From the NCBI RefSeq assembly GCF_900106015.1, contig NZ_LT629797.1, positions 4,278,001 to 4,342,000 of the forward strand: a stretch of 64,000 nt of DNA. Direction: 5' to 3'. The translations under genes and the position numbers were made by a program. Below are positions 30,706 to 39,969 of this stretch, in pieces (the stretch's first letter is position 1; each line of letters begins with the position of its first letter). Source of the DNA: Pseudomonas sihuiensis (lineage in GTDB: Bacteria > Pseudomonadota > Gammaproteobacteria > Pseudomonadales > Pseudomonadaceae). The notes beneath the pieces were generated by a model. The model made no database searches. It had not been told where the DNA came from and was given only the letters and a program-made list of their open reading frames with translations.

Positions 30706-30718
30706 TAAGCTATTGATT
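30706..30718 (-). promoter_or_regulatory. IHF-binding site
   Basis: TAAGCTATTGATT is a full match to the IHF consensus (WATCAANNNNTTR on the minus strand), in an AT-rich stretch between the activator palindromes and the sigma-54 promoter. IHF bending at this position is typical of sigma-54 promoters. Confidence 0.55.
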
Positions 30719-30746
30719 TATAAGGATATTTTAGAGGAATTGATGT

Positions 30747-30762
30747 TGGCATGAGCGCTGCA
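30747..30762 (+). promoter_or_regulatory. Sigma-54 promoter
   Basis: TGGCAT-GAGCG-CTGCA has GG and GC separated by ten bases, as required for -24/-12 recognition. It lies 48 bases upstream of the small secreted protein gene. Confidence 0.6.
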
Positions 30763-30809
30763 GAATCAGTTATGTAAGCCCCCGACTGACCTGCTGATGG
30801 AGAAGCGTC

Positions 30810-31121
30810 ATGAACATCGTCCGAGTGAGCCTGTTTTGCGTCGCTGCATTGCTGGTCAACGGGGCTTACGCCAAAGATTTCAGTGGTTCGGCCGGAGCCG
30901 TTGCGAAAACGGCCGAGTTCACCCTTTCCAACTCGCCGGTGTGGCAATCGCGCGCTGCTGCACAGCAGGAAGGCTCCGCCGAACTGCGTACCCAGCCCTC
31001 CCGCGCTGTCGGAGCCATCGGCGACGATGCGCAGTGGCTGCGCATCTCCAACGAGGGCGACACCGATACCGCCAACCGTGAGCCACGCCCTGCCAATAGC
31101 ACCCCGCGCTGGGTGTTCTGA
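30810..31121 (+). CDS. Small secreted protein of unknown function
   Basis: A 103-residue protein with a signal peptide (MNIVRVSLFCVAALLVNGAYA, cut after AYA) and a short mature part rich in Ala, Ser, Asn and charged residues, with no cysteine and no domain I recognise. It is the first gene behind a sigma-54 promoter with paired activator sites, 18 bases before a gene for a tiny membrane protein. The control by a kinB-algB-adjacent sigma-54 region suggests an envelope role, by inference. Confidence 0.7.
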   Translation: MNIVRVSLFCVAALLVNGAYAKDFSGSAGAVAKTAEFTLSNSPVWQSRAAAQQEGSAELRTQPSRAVGAIGDDAQWLRISNEGDTDTANREPRPANSTPRWVF

Positions 31122-31139
31122 CCGACAAGGAGTCCTGCC

Positions 31140-31325
31140 ATGTCCAGAAGTGCCGTCCTGTTGTTGATCATGACCCTGTCGAGCCTGGCGGTGTTGTGGC
31201 TGAGCCCCGCTCTGGACGAGGGTATCGCCCTGCTGCTCAAGGGTGGCAGCGTCGTCTTTGGTGCGGGCTTTCTGGTCGCGTTGATGGCCGGGCGCCGGAT
31301 CAAGTTCGACCCGGTGCTGCGCTGA
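31140..31325 (+). CDS. Small two-helix membrane protein
   Basis: A 61-residue protein made of two membrane helices (AVLLLIMTLSSLAVLWLS and GGSVVFGAGFLVALMAG) with a short basic tail (RRIKFDPVLR). AAGGAG lies before the ATG. It forms an operon with the secreted protein gene and is followed by a bidirectional terminator shared with kinB. Not recognised further. Confidence 0.7.
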   Translation: MSRSAVLLLIMTLSSLAVLWLSPALDEGIALLLKGGSVVFGAGFLVALMAGRRIKFDPVLR

Positions 31326-31353
31326 AGTTGATCTCGCGCCAAGGAAACAAGAA

Positions 31354-31380
31354 AACGCCACGAAGATCGTGGCGTTTTTT
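31354..31380. terminator. Bidirectional terminator
   Basis: AACGCCACGA-AGA-TCGTGGCGTT is a perfect 10-3-10 hairpin with A residues before and six T after, so it works on both strands. It separates the small-protein operon from kinB, which converges on it. Confidence 0.85.
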
Positions 31381-31417
31381 ATTGCGCGTGAACAGGCCGT
31401 TACCCCGGTCGTCTACC

Positions 31418-33214
31418 TCAGACCGGCAAGCTGAAATAGAAGTTGGCGCCTTCGCCCGGGCGCGAATGAACCCTCAGCTGGCCGCCGTGCAGCTGCACGA
31501 TCTCCCTTGCCAGCGCCAGGCCGAGGCCGACGCCACCCTTGCGCCTGCCGACCTGAACGAAGGGTTCGAAGATCCGCGCCTGTTGTTCGAAGGGGATCCC
31601 TTCGCCTTCGTCCTGCACGCTGACGATCACCTGTTCGCCATGGCGGCGCGCCTGTAGTCGTATCTTGTCACCCGGGTTGCTGTAGCGCAGGGCATTGTCG
31701 GTCAGGTTATCGAGCAGTCGCTGCAGCTGCGCGGCATCGAGCTCAAGCTGCGGCAGGGGCTCGTGGACTTCGCAAAGCACCGTCACCTCGCGCTCCGCGG
31801 CTCTCTCGGTAAAACGTTGAGACAGCTGCTGGATCATTTCGCTTAGGTCGCAGGGGCGGCGCTGCAGGGTTTGCACGCCATTCTGGTAGCGTGAGAAGTT
31901 GAGCAGGTCGTCGATCAACTGCACCAGGCGGTGCATCTCCTCGTCGACGGTGCGTATCAGTTCCTGCTCGCGTCCGCCTGACGGCAGTGAGAGACGTTCG
32001 CGCAGCAGGCTGAAAGCCATATGAATACCGGTGATCGGCGTGCGCAGCTCATGGGAGGCGCGCAGGATGAACTCGCTGCGCACCCGGTCGAAGGCACGTT
32101 GCTTGGTGACGTCACGCAGCACCATCACCGCCCCCGCGCTACCGCCCTCGCGCACCTGTACCGGGGTCAGGGCCCAGGCCAGCAGTCTGGTCTCGCCGTC
32201 GCGTTCGATCTGCAGGTCGGCCGGTGGCTCCTGCAGCAGTTCGCCTGCCAGCACCCGGCGCAGCGCCTCGTCCACCGCATGCTCGGGCAACAGCGGGCCG
32301 ATGGGCTGGCCCACGATTTCGGCCGACCAGGACAGCTGGCGCAGCGCCACCGGATTGGCGTGTTCGATGCTGCCCTGGGTGTCGAGAATGACCAGGCCAT
32401 CATCGATGCTGTCGAGCACTGCCTTCAGACGCCCCTCGCTGCTGAGCAACTGGTTGAGGTTGCTCGAGTGGTATTCGCGCAGCGCCTCGGTCATCAGGCC
32501 GAAGCGGCGGCTCAGCACGGCCAGTTCGAGCACCGGCGATACCGGCAGCACCACGTCATACTTGCCCTGGCCGATTTGGTCGGCGGCTCGTGCCAGCATG
32601 TCGATGGGGGCGCCGAAGCGGCGGGCGATGCCGTGGGCAGTGAGTACACCGATCGCCAGTACCGCGAGGCCGATGAGCACCAGCAACCCGGCGATCAGTT
32701 GAGAGCGCTCGCCCGCTTTGCTCTCGGCCGAGATGACCCAGTCGACGATCTGATCCTGTTGTTCCAGGAGATGGTTGCGCAGACGCTGGAAGGCCTCGGT
32801 GAAGGGTTTGTGAGCACCCAGGTTATGGGGTGTCTGGCCGTCCGGCATCGCGCTACTGGCAGCCTGTTCCATCTCGTCGTAAAGCGCTGCTGCTTGCTCC
32901 AGTCCGCTGGCGTAGTCTTTGCCGAGGTTGGCCCTAAGGCCTTCGTCGAAGGTGGCGCGGAACGACTGGCGGATGGCTTCGAGGCGCTGCGCATCGGGCT
33001 GCTGAGCGATCAGCACGATCAGTTCGTCGCCCAGGTGCTGGCGCAACTTCTGGCCGATCTGCACGGCGTCGAAGCCGCGCTGGATCAGGTCGCTCTGGCT
33101 GCGCGCCATCTGTGTGACGCTGAACAGGCCGAGCAGCAGGCCCAGCAGTGCAACGGTGATCAGCGCGGAGATGCTAAGGAACAGTCGCGTGCGAAGCTTC
33201 ATCGACAGCTTCAT
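31418..33214 (-). CDS. kinB: Alginate-associated sensor kinase KinB
   Basis: A 598-residue sensor kinase, cognate of AlgB, with kinase and phosphatase activity known in P. aeruginosa. It has a first helix (about 9-31), a periplasmic domain (about 32-165), a second helix (about 170-192), HAMP, a PAS domain (about 255-365), HisKA with H388 in RASHELRTPITG, and HATPase with DEGEGI and GVGLGLALA. MKLSMKLRTRL is the start; the longer frame into algB has no signal. It begins 13 bases after algB. Confidence 0.93.
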   Translation of the reverse strand: MKLSMKLRTRLFLSISALITVALLGLLLGLFSVTQMARSQSDLIQRGFDAVQIGQKLRQHLGDELIVLIAQQPDAQRLEAIRQSFRATFDEGLRANLGKDYASGLEQAAALYDEMEQAASSAMPDGQTPHNLGAHKPFTEAFQRLRNHLLEQQDQIVDWVISAESKAGERSQLIAGLLVLIGLAVLAIGVLTAHGIARRFGAPIDMLARAADQIGQGKYDVVLPVSPVLELAVLSRRFGLMTEALREYHSSNLNQLLSSEGRLKAVLDSIDDGLVILDTQGSIEHANPVALRQLSWSAEIVGQPIGPLLPEHAVDEALRRVLAGELLQEPPADLQIERDGETRLLAWALTPVQVREGGSAGAVMVLRDVTKQRAFDRVRSEFILRASHELRTPITGIHMAFSLLRERLSLPSGGREQELIRTVDEEMHRLVQLIDDLLNFSRYQNGVQTLQRRPCDLSEMIQQLSQRFTERAAEREVTVLCEVHEPLPQLELDAAQLQRLLDNLTDNALRYSNPGDKIRLQARRHGEQVIVSVQDEGEGIPFEQQARIFEPFVQVGRRKGGVGLGLALAREIVQLHGGQLRVHSRPGEGANFYFSLPV

Positions 33215-33227
33215 GGAAATCCCGTGG

Positions 33228-34580
<1,353 letters not shown>

Positions 34581-34627
34581 GTATGTGCTCCATCTGACGG
34601 GTCAATGCAGCTTAGTCAGGTAAAAAC

Positions 34628-34685
34628 CATGCAAGTTGCACGGCTCGACTGTGCCGATACTGCACCCTGCATGCAGGCAGGGTGC
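34628..34685. promoter_or_regulatory. Upstream activator region of the BON operon
   Basis: CATGCAAGTTGCACG at 34628-34642 matches the palindrome at 30636-30650 at 13 of 15 positions. A second inverted repeat, GCACCCTGC (34662-34670) and GCAGGGTGC (34677-34685), follows with its centre about 39 bases on. They are about 129 and 90 bases upstream of the start point predicted from the sigma-54 element. They are also just upstream of algB on the other strand. Confidence 0.6.
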
Positions 34686-34737
34686 CTTTATTGTTGATAA
34701 ATATTTGTTTTAAAAGGGAATTTTAATTTCTTCTGAC

Positions 34738-34752
34738 TGGCACGGGGCTTGC
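34738..34752 (+). promoter_or_regulatory. Sigma-54 promoter of the BON-domain operon
   Basis: TGGCACGGGGCTTGC matches the consensus TGGCAC-N5-TTGC in every fixed position. It is 39 bases before the ATG at 34791, and an AT-rich stretch (about 34686-34735) links it to the activator sites. Confidence 0.8.
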
Positions 34753-34790
34753 GATATTGCCTGTATCGTCTCACGAACAGGAGTGAACTC

Positions 34791-35621
34791 ATGCCCCCGT
34801 TCAAGCCTTTGTTACTGGCCGCCGGCACCGCGCTGATGCTCGGCCTGACGCCTGTGGCCAGCCACGCTGCCGAAGGTCAGCTATCAGCACAGCTGGATGC
34901 GGCCCGCCAGGAAGGTTCGATCTGGACAGCCTTCGCGCTCAACCGGCATCTCAACCCTTTCAAGCTCGATATCGACGTTGAGGATGGCGCGGCCACCCTC
35001 AACGGCAAGGTCGAGAACGATGTTCAGAAAGAGCTGGCCGAGCAGGTGGCGCTGAGCATAGATGGCATCGATTCGGTGGACAATCGCATCGAGGTCAGCA
35101 GTGACGCGGTCGAGGGCGATGCGCCGAGCATGGCGCAGCGCCTTGAGGACGCCAGCCTCGCCGCCACGGTGAAGTCCAAGTTGCTGTGGAACAGCAACAC
35201 CCGCGGCCTGGACATCCAGGTCAAGAGCGAAACCGGCAACATCACCCTCAGTGGTCATGCGCAGACGCCGGCGGCCAAGGAGTTGGCAGGCCAGCTGGCA
35301 GCCAATACCGATGGCGTGCGCGAAGTGTTCAACCACCTCAGCATCAGCACTGCCGACAGCAGTAGCAGCGCAGTGCAAACCACACTCGACGAAGCGCGCG
35401 AGAACATCAGTGACAGCTGGATCACCAGCAAGGTCAAGGCCAGTTTCCTCTACAGCCGCAATCTGGACGCCATGAACATTACGGTGAGCACCGACGACGG
35501 CCTGGTCAGTCTGCGCGGCAGTGTGCTGAGCAGTGCCGAGAAGCGATTGGCAGTCGAGACCGCCCGCAACATTCGCGGTGTGCGTGGCGTCGATGCCGAC
35601 GCCCTGCGCATCAGCAGTTGA
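34791..35621 (+). CDS. Periplasmic protein with three BON domains (OsmY-like)
   Basis: A 276-residue protein with a signal peptide cleaved after SHA (about residue 23) and three BON domains at about 40-105, 120-190 and 205-275. Each ends in the typical glycine-centred strand pattern, for example GIDSVDNRIEV, GVREVFNHLSI and GVRGVDADAL. BON domains bind membranes or phospholipids and are linked to osmotic and envelope stress. The start at 34791 has AGGAG at 34779-34783. A sigma-54 promoter stands directly upstream; the DUF2383 gene follows after 67 bases in the same unit. Confidence 0.88.
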   Translation: MPPFKPLLLAAGTALMLGLTPVASHAAEGQLSAQLDAARQEGSIWTAFALNRHLNPFKLDIDVEDGAATLNGKVENDVQKELAEQVALSIDGIDSVDNRIEVSSDAVEGDAPSMAQRLEDASLAATVKSKLLWNSNTRGLDIQVKSETGNITLSGHAQTPAAKELAGQLAANTDGVREVFNHLSISTADSSSSAVQTTLDEARENISDSWITSKVKASFLYSRNLDAMNITVSTDDGLVSLRGSVLSSAEKRLAVETARNIRGVRGVDADALRISS

Positions 35622-35688
35622 ATCTCAAGCAATCCCGGCCACTGGAATGGCCATCAACCCGCAAGTCCCATCGCCAAGGAGTGAATCC

Positions 35689-36123
35689 ATGAGCAGCAAG
35701 ACCGCACAACTCAACGAACTGATCGAAATCACCCGTGACGGCAAGCGCTTCTACGAGCATGCCCACGAAGAGGTCAAGGACATCCGCCTGCAGGCGCTGT
35801 TCCGCGACATGGTGCGCGCCAAGACCGAAGTGATCGACGCCTTGAGCGTCAAGGTCGCGGCCAACCAGAGTGAGCCGGCGTCTGGCGGCACCATGCTGGG
35901 CAAACTGCGCCAGTTCTACGCCGACACCCGCGCGACCCTGGCCAAGGATGAGGACGCCACCTACGTCGCGCAGCTGGAGGAAGCGGAAGACCGCATTTTG
36001 CATGCCTTCGAAGATGCGCTGGAAAGTGCGGACAATGATGTTCGCGTGCTGCTGGCCGTGGAGATGCCCAAGGTGCGGGCTTGCCACGACCGCATGCGGG
36101 CGCTGAAGCAGAACATGCAGTAA
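35689..36123 (+). CDS. DUF2383 ferritin-like four-helix protein
   Basis: A 144-residue soluble helical protein with a strong AAGGAGTG site before the ATG. The sequence LNELIEITRDGKRFYEHAHEEVKD and the later ATLAKDEDATYVAQLEEAEDRILHAFEDAL match the DUF2383/PA2169-type ferritin-like family, with Glu and His residues spaced like a di-iron site; metal binding is not proven. It ends in front of a strong terminator, closing the sigma-54-driven operon that starts with the BON protein. Confidence 0.85.
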   Translation: MSSKTAQLNELIEITRDGKRFYEHAHEEVKDIRLQALFRDMVRAKTEVIDALSVKVAANQSEPASGGTMLGKLRQFYADTRATLAKDEDATYVAQLEEAEDRILHAFEDALESADNDVRVLLAVEMPKVRACHDRMRALKQNMQ

Positions 36124-36142
36124 CCACTGCGGCGCTGTTACG

Positions 36143-36176
36143 AGCCCCTGCACGCATTGCGTGCGGGGGCTTTTTA
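36143..36176 (+). terminator. Intrinsic terminator of the BON/DUF2383 operon
   Basis: AGCCCCTGCACGC and GCGTGCGGGGGCT pair (one G-T wobble) around a three-base loop, followed by TTTTTATT. Confidence 0.9.
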
Positions 36177-36226
36177 TTGGGTCTGAGTAGCCCGGACTGG
36201 CAAATAAGTGTGTGCTTTCGGTGCTG

Positions 36227-36317
36227 GCACTATCCGTTAGCACGTCGTCTGAACGTTTGGGTTTCGCCCCTTACGGGCGCCACCCAAACGCTCAGCGCAC
36301 GCGGTAACGGATAGTGC
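36227..36317. repeat. Nested inverted-repeat element upstream of pstS
   Basis: Exact 13-bp arms GCACTATCCGTTA (36227-36239) and TAACGGATAGTGC (36305-36317) enclose inner arms CGTTTGGGT (36254-36262) and ACCCAAACG (36282-36290), and inside these CGCCC/GGGCG. Outer matches ACTGGCA (36196-36202) and TGCCAGT (36347-36353) may extend it to about 158 bases. It looks like a small non-coding mobile or structural repeat. The rest of the 397-base gap between the DUF2383 gene and pstS holds only the terminator and the Pho box. Confidence 0.6.
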
Positions 36318-36434
36318 TAAGCCAGTAAGCGATACGCACACAACCTGCCAGTTCAGTATGACCCGCACTTCCCCCAAACCATCCGAAGTACTTTCTCTCT
36401 CTGCCGCAACCGAAACTCGTCGACGTTCATTTAA

Positions 36435-36452
36435 CTGTCACATTCGTTTCAT
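36435..36452 (+). promoter_or_regulatory. Pho box of pstS
   Basis: CTGTCAC-ATTC-GTTTCAT: two seven-base PhoB half-sites with four bases between; the first is near consensus, the second weaker. It lies about 70 bases before the pstS ATG. Confidence 0.75.
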
Positions 36453-36520
36453 AGAGTGGTCACGTGGCCTGCAGATACTTGGGCCAGTTCCATCCAACAC
36501 TATCCTGCTAGGAGCAAGGC

Positions 36521-37489
36521 ATGAAACTGAAGCGTTTGATGGCGGCCCTGACTTTCGCCGCCGCTGGCGTAAGCGCCGTATCTGCTGTAGCCGCCGTCGA
36601 CCCGGCTCTGCCGACCTATGAAAAGACTTCCGGTGTGTCGGGCAACCTGTCCAGCGTCGGTTCCGACTCGCTGGCCAACCTGATGACCCTGTGGGCAGAA
36701 GAGTTCAAGAAGAACTACCCCAACGTCAACATCCAGATCCAGGCCGCTGGTTCCTCCACTGCGCCACCCGCGCTGACCGAAGGCACCGCCAACATGGGCC
36801 CGATGAGCCGTCCGATGAAGGACAGCGAAATCCAGGCCTTCGAAGAGAAGTACGGCTACAAGCCGACCGCCGTTCCGGTTGCCATCGACGCCCTGGCCGT
36901 GTTCGTACACAAGGACAACCCGATCAAGTCGCTGTCGATCGAGCAGGTCGATGCGATCTTCTCCAGCACCCGCCTGTGCGGTGGCGACAAGGACATCAAG
37001 ACCTGGGGTGACCTCGGTCTGACTGGCGAGTGGGCAGGCAAGCCGCTGCAGCTGTTCGGTCGTAACTCGGTATCCGGCACCTACGGCTACTTCAAGGAAG
37101 AAGCCCTGTGCAAAGGCGACTTCAAGTCCAACGTCAACGAGCAGCCGGGTTCGGCTTCGGTTGTCCAGTCGATCTCCAGCACCCTGAACGCCATCGGTTA
37201 CTCGGGCATCGGCTACAAGACCTCCAGCGTCCGCGCCGTGCCGCTGTCGAAGAAGGGCGGTGAAGCCTTCGAGGCGTCGGAAGAGAACGCTCTGGCTGGC
37301 AAGTTCCCGCTGGCTCGCTTCTTCTACGTCTACGTCAACAAGGCGCCGAACCAGCCGCTGAGCCCGCTGGATGCCGAGTTCATCAAGCTGGTGCTGTCCA
37401 AGCAGGGCCAGGAAGTCGTGATGAAGGATGGTTACATCCCGCTGCCGTCCAAGGTCGCCGATAAAGCGATGAAGGACCTGGGTCTGTAA
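36521..37489 (+). CDS. pstS: Phosphate-binding protein PstS
   Basis: Periplasmic receptor of the high-affinity phosphate transporter, 322 residues with a signal peptide cleaved near AVA (about residue 24). Phosphate-binding segments are visible: [36 protein letters not shown] and [14 protein letters not shown]. One cysteine pair (CGG and C-KGDF) may form a disulphide. It has its own Pho box and its own terminator, and so can be produced in excess over the membrane parts. Confidence 0.95.
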   Translation: MKLKRLMAALTFAAAGVSAVSAVAAVDPALPTYEKTSGVSGNLSSVGSDSLANLMTLWAEEFKKNYPNVNIQIQAAGSSTAPPALTEGTANMGPMSRPMKDSEIQAFEEKYGYKPTAVPVAIDALAVFVHKDNPIKSLSIEQVDAIFSSTRLCGGDKDIKTWGDLGLTGEWAGKPLQLFGRNSVSGTYGYFKEEALCKGDFKSNVNEQPGSASVVQSISSTLNAIGYSGIGYKTSSVRAVPLSKKGGEAFEASEENALAGKFPLARFFYVYVNKAPNQPLSPLDAEFIKLVLSKQGQEVVMKDGYIPLPSKVADKAMKDLGL

Positions 37490-37538
37490 GGCTTCCAGCC
37501 TGATGGCCTGGCTCTAGCTAGCGAGGCCATTCGACGAA

Positions 37539-37565
37539 CCCGCCACCCCATGGGTGGCGGGCTTT
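37539..37565 (+). terminator. Terminator between pstS and pstC
   Basis: CCCGCCACCC-CAT-GGGTGGCGGG is a perfect 10-3-10 hairpin followed by CTTTGT. The short T-tract suggests partial readthrough. Confidence 0.75.
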
Positions 37566-37579
37566 GTCATGTCAGTAGA

Positions 37580-37597
37580 CTGTAATCTTTCTGTCAT
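37580..37597 (+). promoter_or_regulatory. Pho box of pstC
   Basis: CTGTAAT-CTTT-CTGTCAT: both half-sites are close to the PhoB consensus, better than the box in front of pstS. It gives pstCAB-phoU a promoter separate from pstS. Confidence 0.8.
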
Positions 37598-37668
37598 ACA
37601 AGCCCGCTAAATTGACAAGCCTGGGCAGCCGTATGCGCTGCAATCAAGCCCGCGCAGAGACTTCTCGC

Positions 37669-39954
37669 ATGAATGACTTGGCAAACGAATCCATGAACCG
37701 TTCGCAGAACCCTCTAGGGATCGACTTCAACACGCCCGCCCTGCAACGCAAGCGCCGTCTGCGCGCGTTGAAGGACCGCATGGCGCGTTGGTACGTCTCC
37801 ATCGGTGGTCTGGCGGTGCTCGGTGCCATCACCCTTATCTTCTTCTACCTCGCCCATGTCGTGCTGCCCATGTTCCAGGGCGCCGAGCTCGAGTCGCGCA
37901 AGGCTCAGCAACCGGCCTGGCTGGCCGAGGCCCAGGCGCCATTGCTTCTCGCCGTGGAAGAGCAGAACCAGGTCGCCATGCGCCTGGATACTTCCGGCGC
38001 CGTGCAGTTCTTCGAGCTCAAGAGTGGCGAAGCCCTGCAGCGCCTGCAGTTGCCACTGCCGCAAGGCGTCAGCGTCGCCTCCGTCGGTCAGGATCAGCCG
38101 GGTACGCGCCGCGTGGTACTGGGCCTGTCCAACGGCCAAGCGCTGATCATTCAGCACAGTTACAAGATCACCTACCCGGATAACGTGCGTGCCATCGCGC
38201 CGCAGATCGAATACCCCTACGGTGAAGCACCGATCGAGGTCGATCCGCAGGGGCGTCCGCTCGAGCACATCGCCGTCAATCTCAACAGCGGCACGCTGAT
38301 GCTGGCTGGCTCCACGGGCAACGAGCTGCACCTGATCAGCCTCGCTCGCGAAGAGAACCTGTTCACCGGCGAGGTGAGTGTCAGCGAGGAGCGCATCAAC
38401 CTGCCGCAGATCGGCGAGCCGATCAGTCAGCTGATTCTCGACCCGCGGCAGATGTGGCTGTACGTGTTCAACGGCGATTCCAGTGCCGACGTTTTCGATC
38501 TGCGCAAGCGCGGCCTCAATGGCCGCTACGAACTGCTCAAGGGCGGTTCCAATCGCGTGACCAGCGCCACCAGTCTGCTCGGTGGCATCTCGATCATGAT
38601 CGGCGACGCCAAGGGTGGCATCCAGCAGTGGTTCATGGTGCGCGACCAGGATGGCAAGTCCACCTTCCAGTCGATCCGCAGCTTCCAGCTCGGCGACAGC
38701 GCAATCACCCAGATCCTTCCCGAAGAGCGCCGCAAAGGCTTCATGGCCCTGGATGCCGACGGGCGCCTGGGCATCTTCCACAGCACCGCGCACCGCACCC
38801 TGCTCAAGGAGCAGGTCGCCGAAGGCAGCGCCATCGCCGCCCTGTCGCCGCGTGCCAGTCGTGTGCTGGTCGAGTCGGACGGCAAGCTGCAGCGCTTCGT
38901 GGTGGATAACCCGCACCCGGAAATTTCCTGGAGCTCGCTGTGGGGCAAGGTCTGGTACGAAAGCTACCCGGAGCCTGACTACGTCTGGCAGTCCACTTCC
39001 GCCAACACCGACTTCGAAGCCAAGCTGAGCCTGTCGCCGCTGGCCTTCGGTACCCTCAAGGCGGCGTTCTACGCCATGCTGCTGGCTGCGCCGCTGGCCG
39101 TGGCTGCAGCGATCTACACCGCCTACTTCATGGCGCCGCGCATGCGCACCAAGGTCAAGCCGGTGATCGAGCTGATGGAAGCGTTGCCGACGGTGATTCT
39201 CGGTTTCTTCGCCGGCCTGTTCCTCGCGCCGTTTCTGGAGAACCACTTACCCGGCATCTTCAGCCTCTTGTTGCTGACACCGGTGGGCATCCTGCTGTTC
39301 GGTTTCCTCTGGACCAAGCTGCCTGAGTCCATCCGCCACCGTGTTCCCGAAGGCTGGGAAGCGGCACTGCTGATTCCGGTGGTGGTCGCTGTGGGCTGGT
39401 TCTCCATCGCGATCAGTGGGCATCTGGAAAACTGGCTGTTCGACGGCAACATGCGCCTGTGGCTGTCCAACGACCTGGGCATCCCCTTCGACCAGCGCAA
39501 CGCTCTGGTGGTCGGCCTGGCGATGGGCTTCGCGGTGATCCCGAACATCTACTCGATTGCCGAAGACGCCGTGTTCAGCGTGCCCAAGAGCCTGACCTTC
39601 GGTTCCCTGGCGCTCGGTGCCACGCCCTGGCAGACCCTGACCCGCGTGGTGATTCTCACGGCCAGCCCGGGCATTTTCTCGGCGCTGATGATCGGCATGG
39701 GCCGCGCGGTGGGCGAGACCATGATCGTGCTGATGGCTACCGGTAACACGCCGATCATGGACATGAATATCTTCGAAGGCATGCGCACCCTGGCGGCCAA
39801 CGTCGCCGTGGAAATGCCCGAGTCGGAAGTTGGCGGCACCCACTACCGTGTGCTGTTCCTGGCGGCGATGGTGTTGCTCCTGTTCACCTTCGTGATGAAC
39901 ACCCTGGCCGAGCTGATTCGTCAGCGCCTACGCACCAAGTATTCGTCGCTCTAA
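37669..39954 (+). CDS. pstC: Phosphate ABC transporter permease PstC, long form
   Basis: A 761-residue permease, against about 320 in E. coli. One helix (about 52-75) precedes a large extra domain (about 80-440) that is soluble and presumably periplasmic, with repeating beta-strand patterns such as RVVLGLSNGQALIIQ and LMLAGSTGNELHLISL suggestive of a propeller. The core permease follows (about 460-755), with the ABC coupling loop SLTFGSLALGATPWQTLTRVVI. Starts at 37669 and 37693 are possible; neither has a strong ribosome site. The extended form is known in Pseudomonas. It is 15 bases before pstA. Confidence 0.9.
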   Translation: MNDLANESMNRSQNPLGIDFNTPALQRKRRLRALKDRMARWYVSIGGLAVLGAITLIFFYLAHVVLPMFQGAELESRKAQQPAWLAEAQAPLLLAVEEQNQVAMRLDTSGAVQFFELKSGEALQRLQLPLPQGVSVASVGQDQPGTRRVVLGLSNGQALIIQHSYKITYPDNVRAIAPQIEYPYGEAPIEVDPQGRPLEHIAVNLNSGTLMLAGSTGNELHLISLAREENLFTGEVSVSEERINLPQIGEPISQLILDPRQMWLYVFNGDSSADVFDLRKRGLNGRYELLKGGSNRVTSATSLLGGISIMIGDAKGGIQQWFMVRDQDGKSTFQSIRSFQLGDSAITQILPEERRKGFMALDADGRLGIFHSTAHRTLLKEQVAEGSAIAALSPRASRVLVESDGKLQRFVVDNPHPEISWSSLWGKVWYESYPEPDYVWQSTSANTDFEAKLSLSPLAFGTLKAAFYAMLLAAPLAVAAAIYTAYFMAPRMRTKVKPVIELMEALPTVILGFFAGLFLAPFLENHLPGIFSLLLLTPVGILLFGFLWTKLPESIRHRVPEGWEAALLIPVVVAVGWFSIAISGHLENWLFDGNMRLWLSNDLGIPFDQRNALVVGLAMGFAVIPNIYSIAEDAVFSVPKSLTFGSLALGATPWQTLTRVVILTASPGIFSALMIGMGRAVGETMIVLMATGNTPIMDMNIFEGMRTLAANVAVEMPESEVGGTHYRVLFLAAMVLLLFTFVMNTLAELIRQRLRTKYSSL

Positions 39955-39969
39955 GGTTTTGGAAGGTAT

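Noticed and set aside
34687-34699. IHF site upstream of the BON operon
   Set aside because: Only the TTGATA half fits; two of three bases in the other half are wrong. The stretch is AT-rich but I do not call a site.
36227-36317. Integron attC site, suggested by nested arms and GTTA ends
   Set aside because: No GTTRRRY core pair in the correct place, no cassette gene and no integrase nearby; a simple palindromic repeat explains it.
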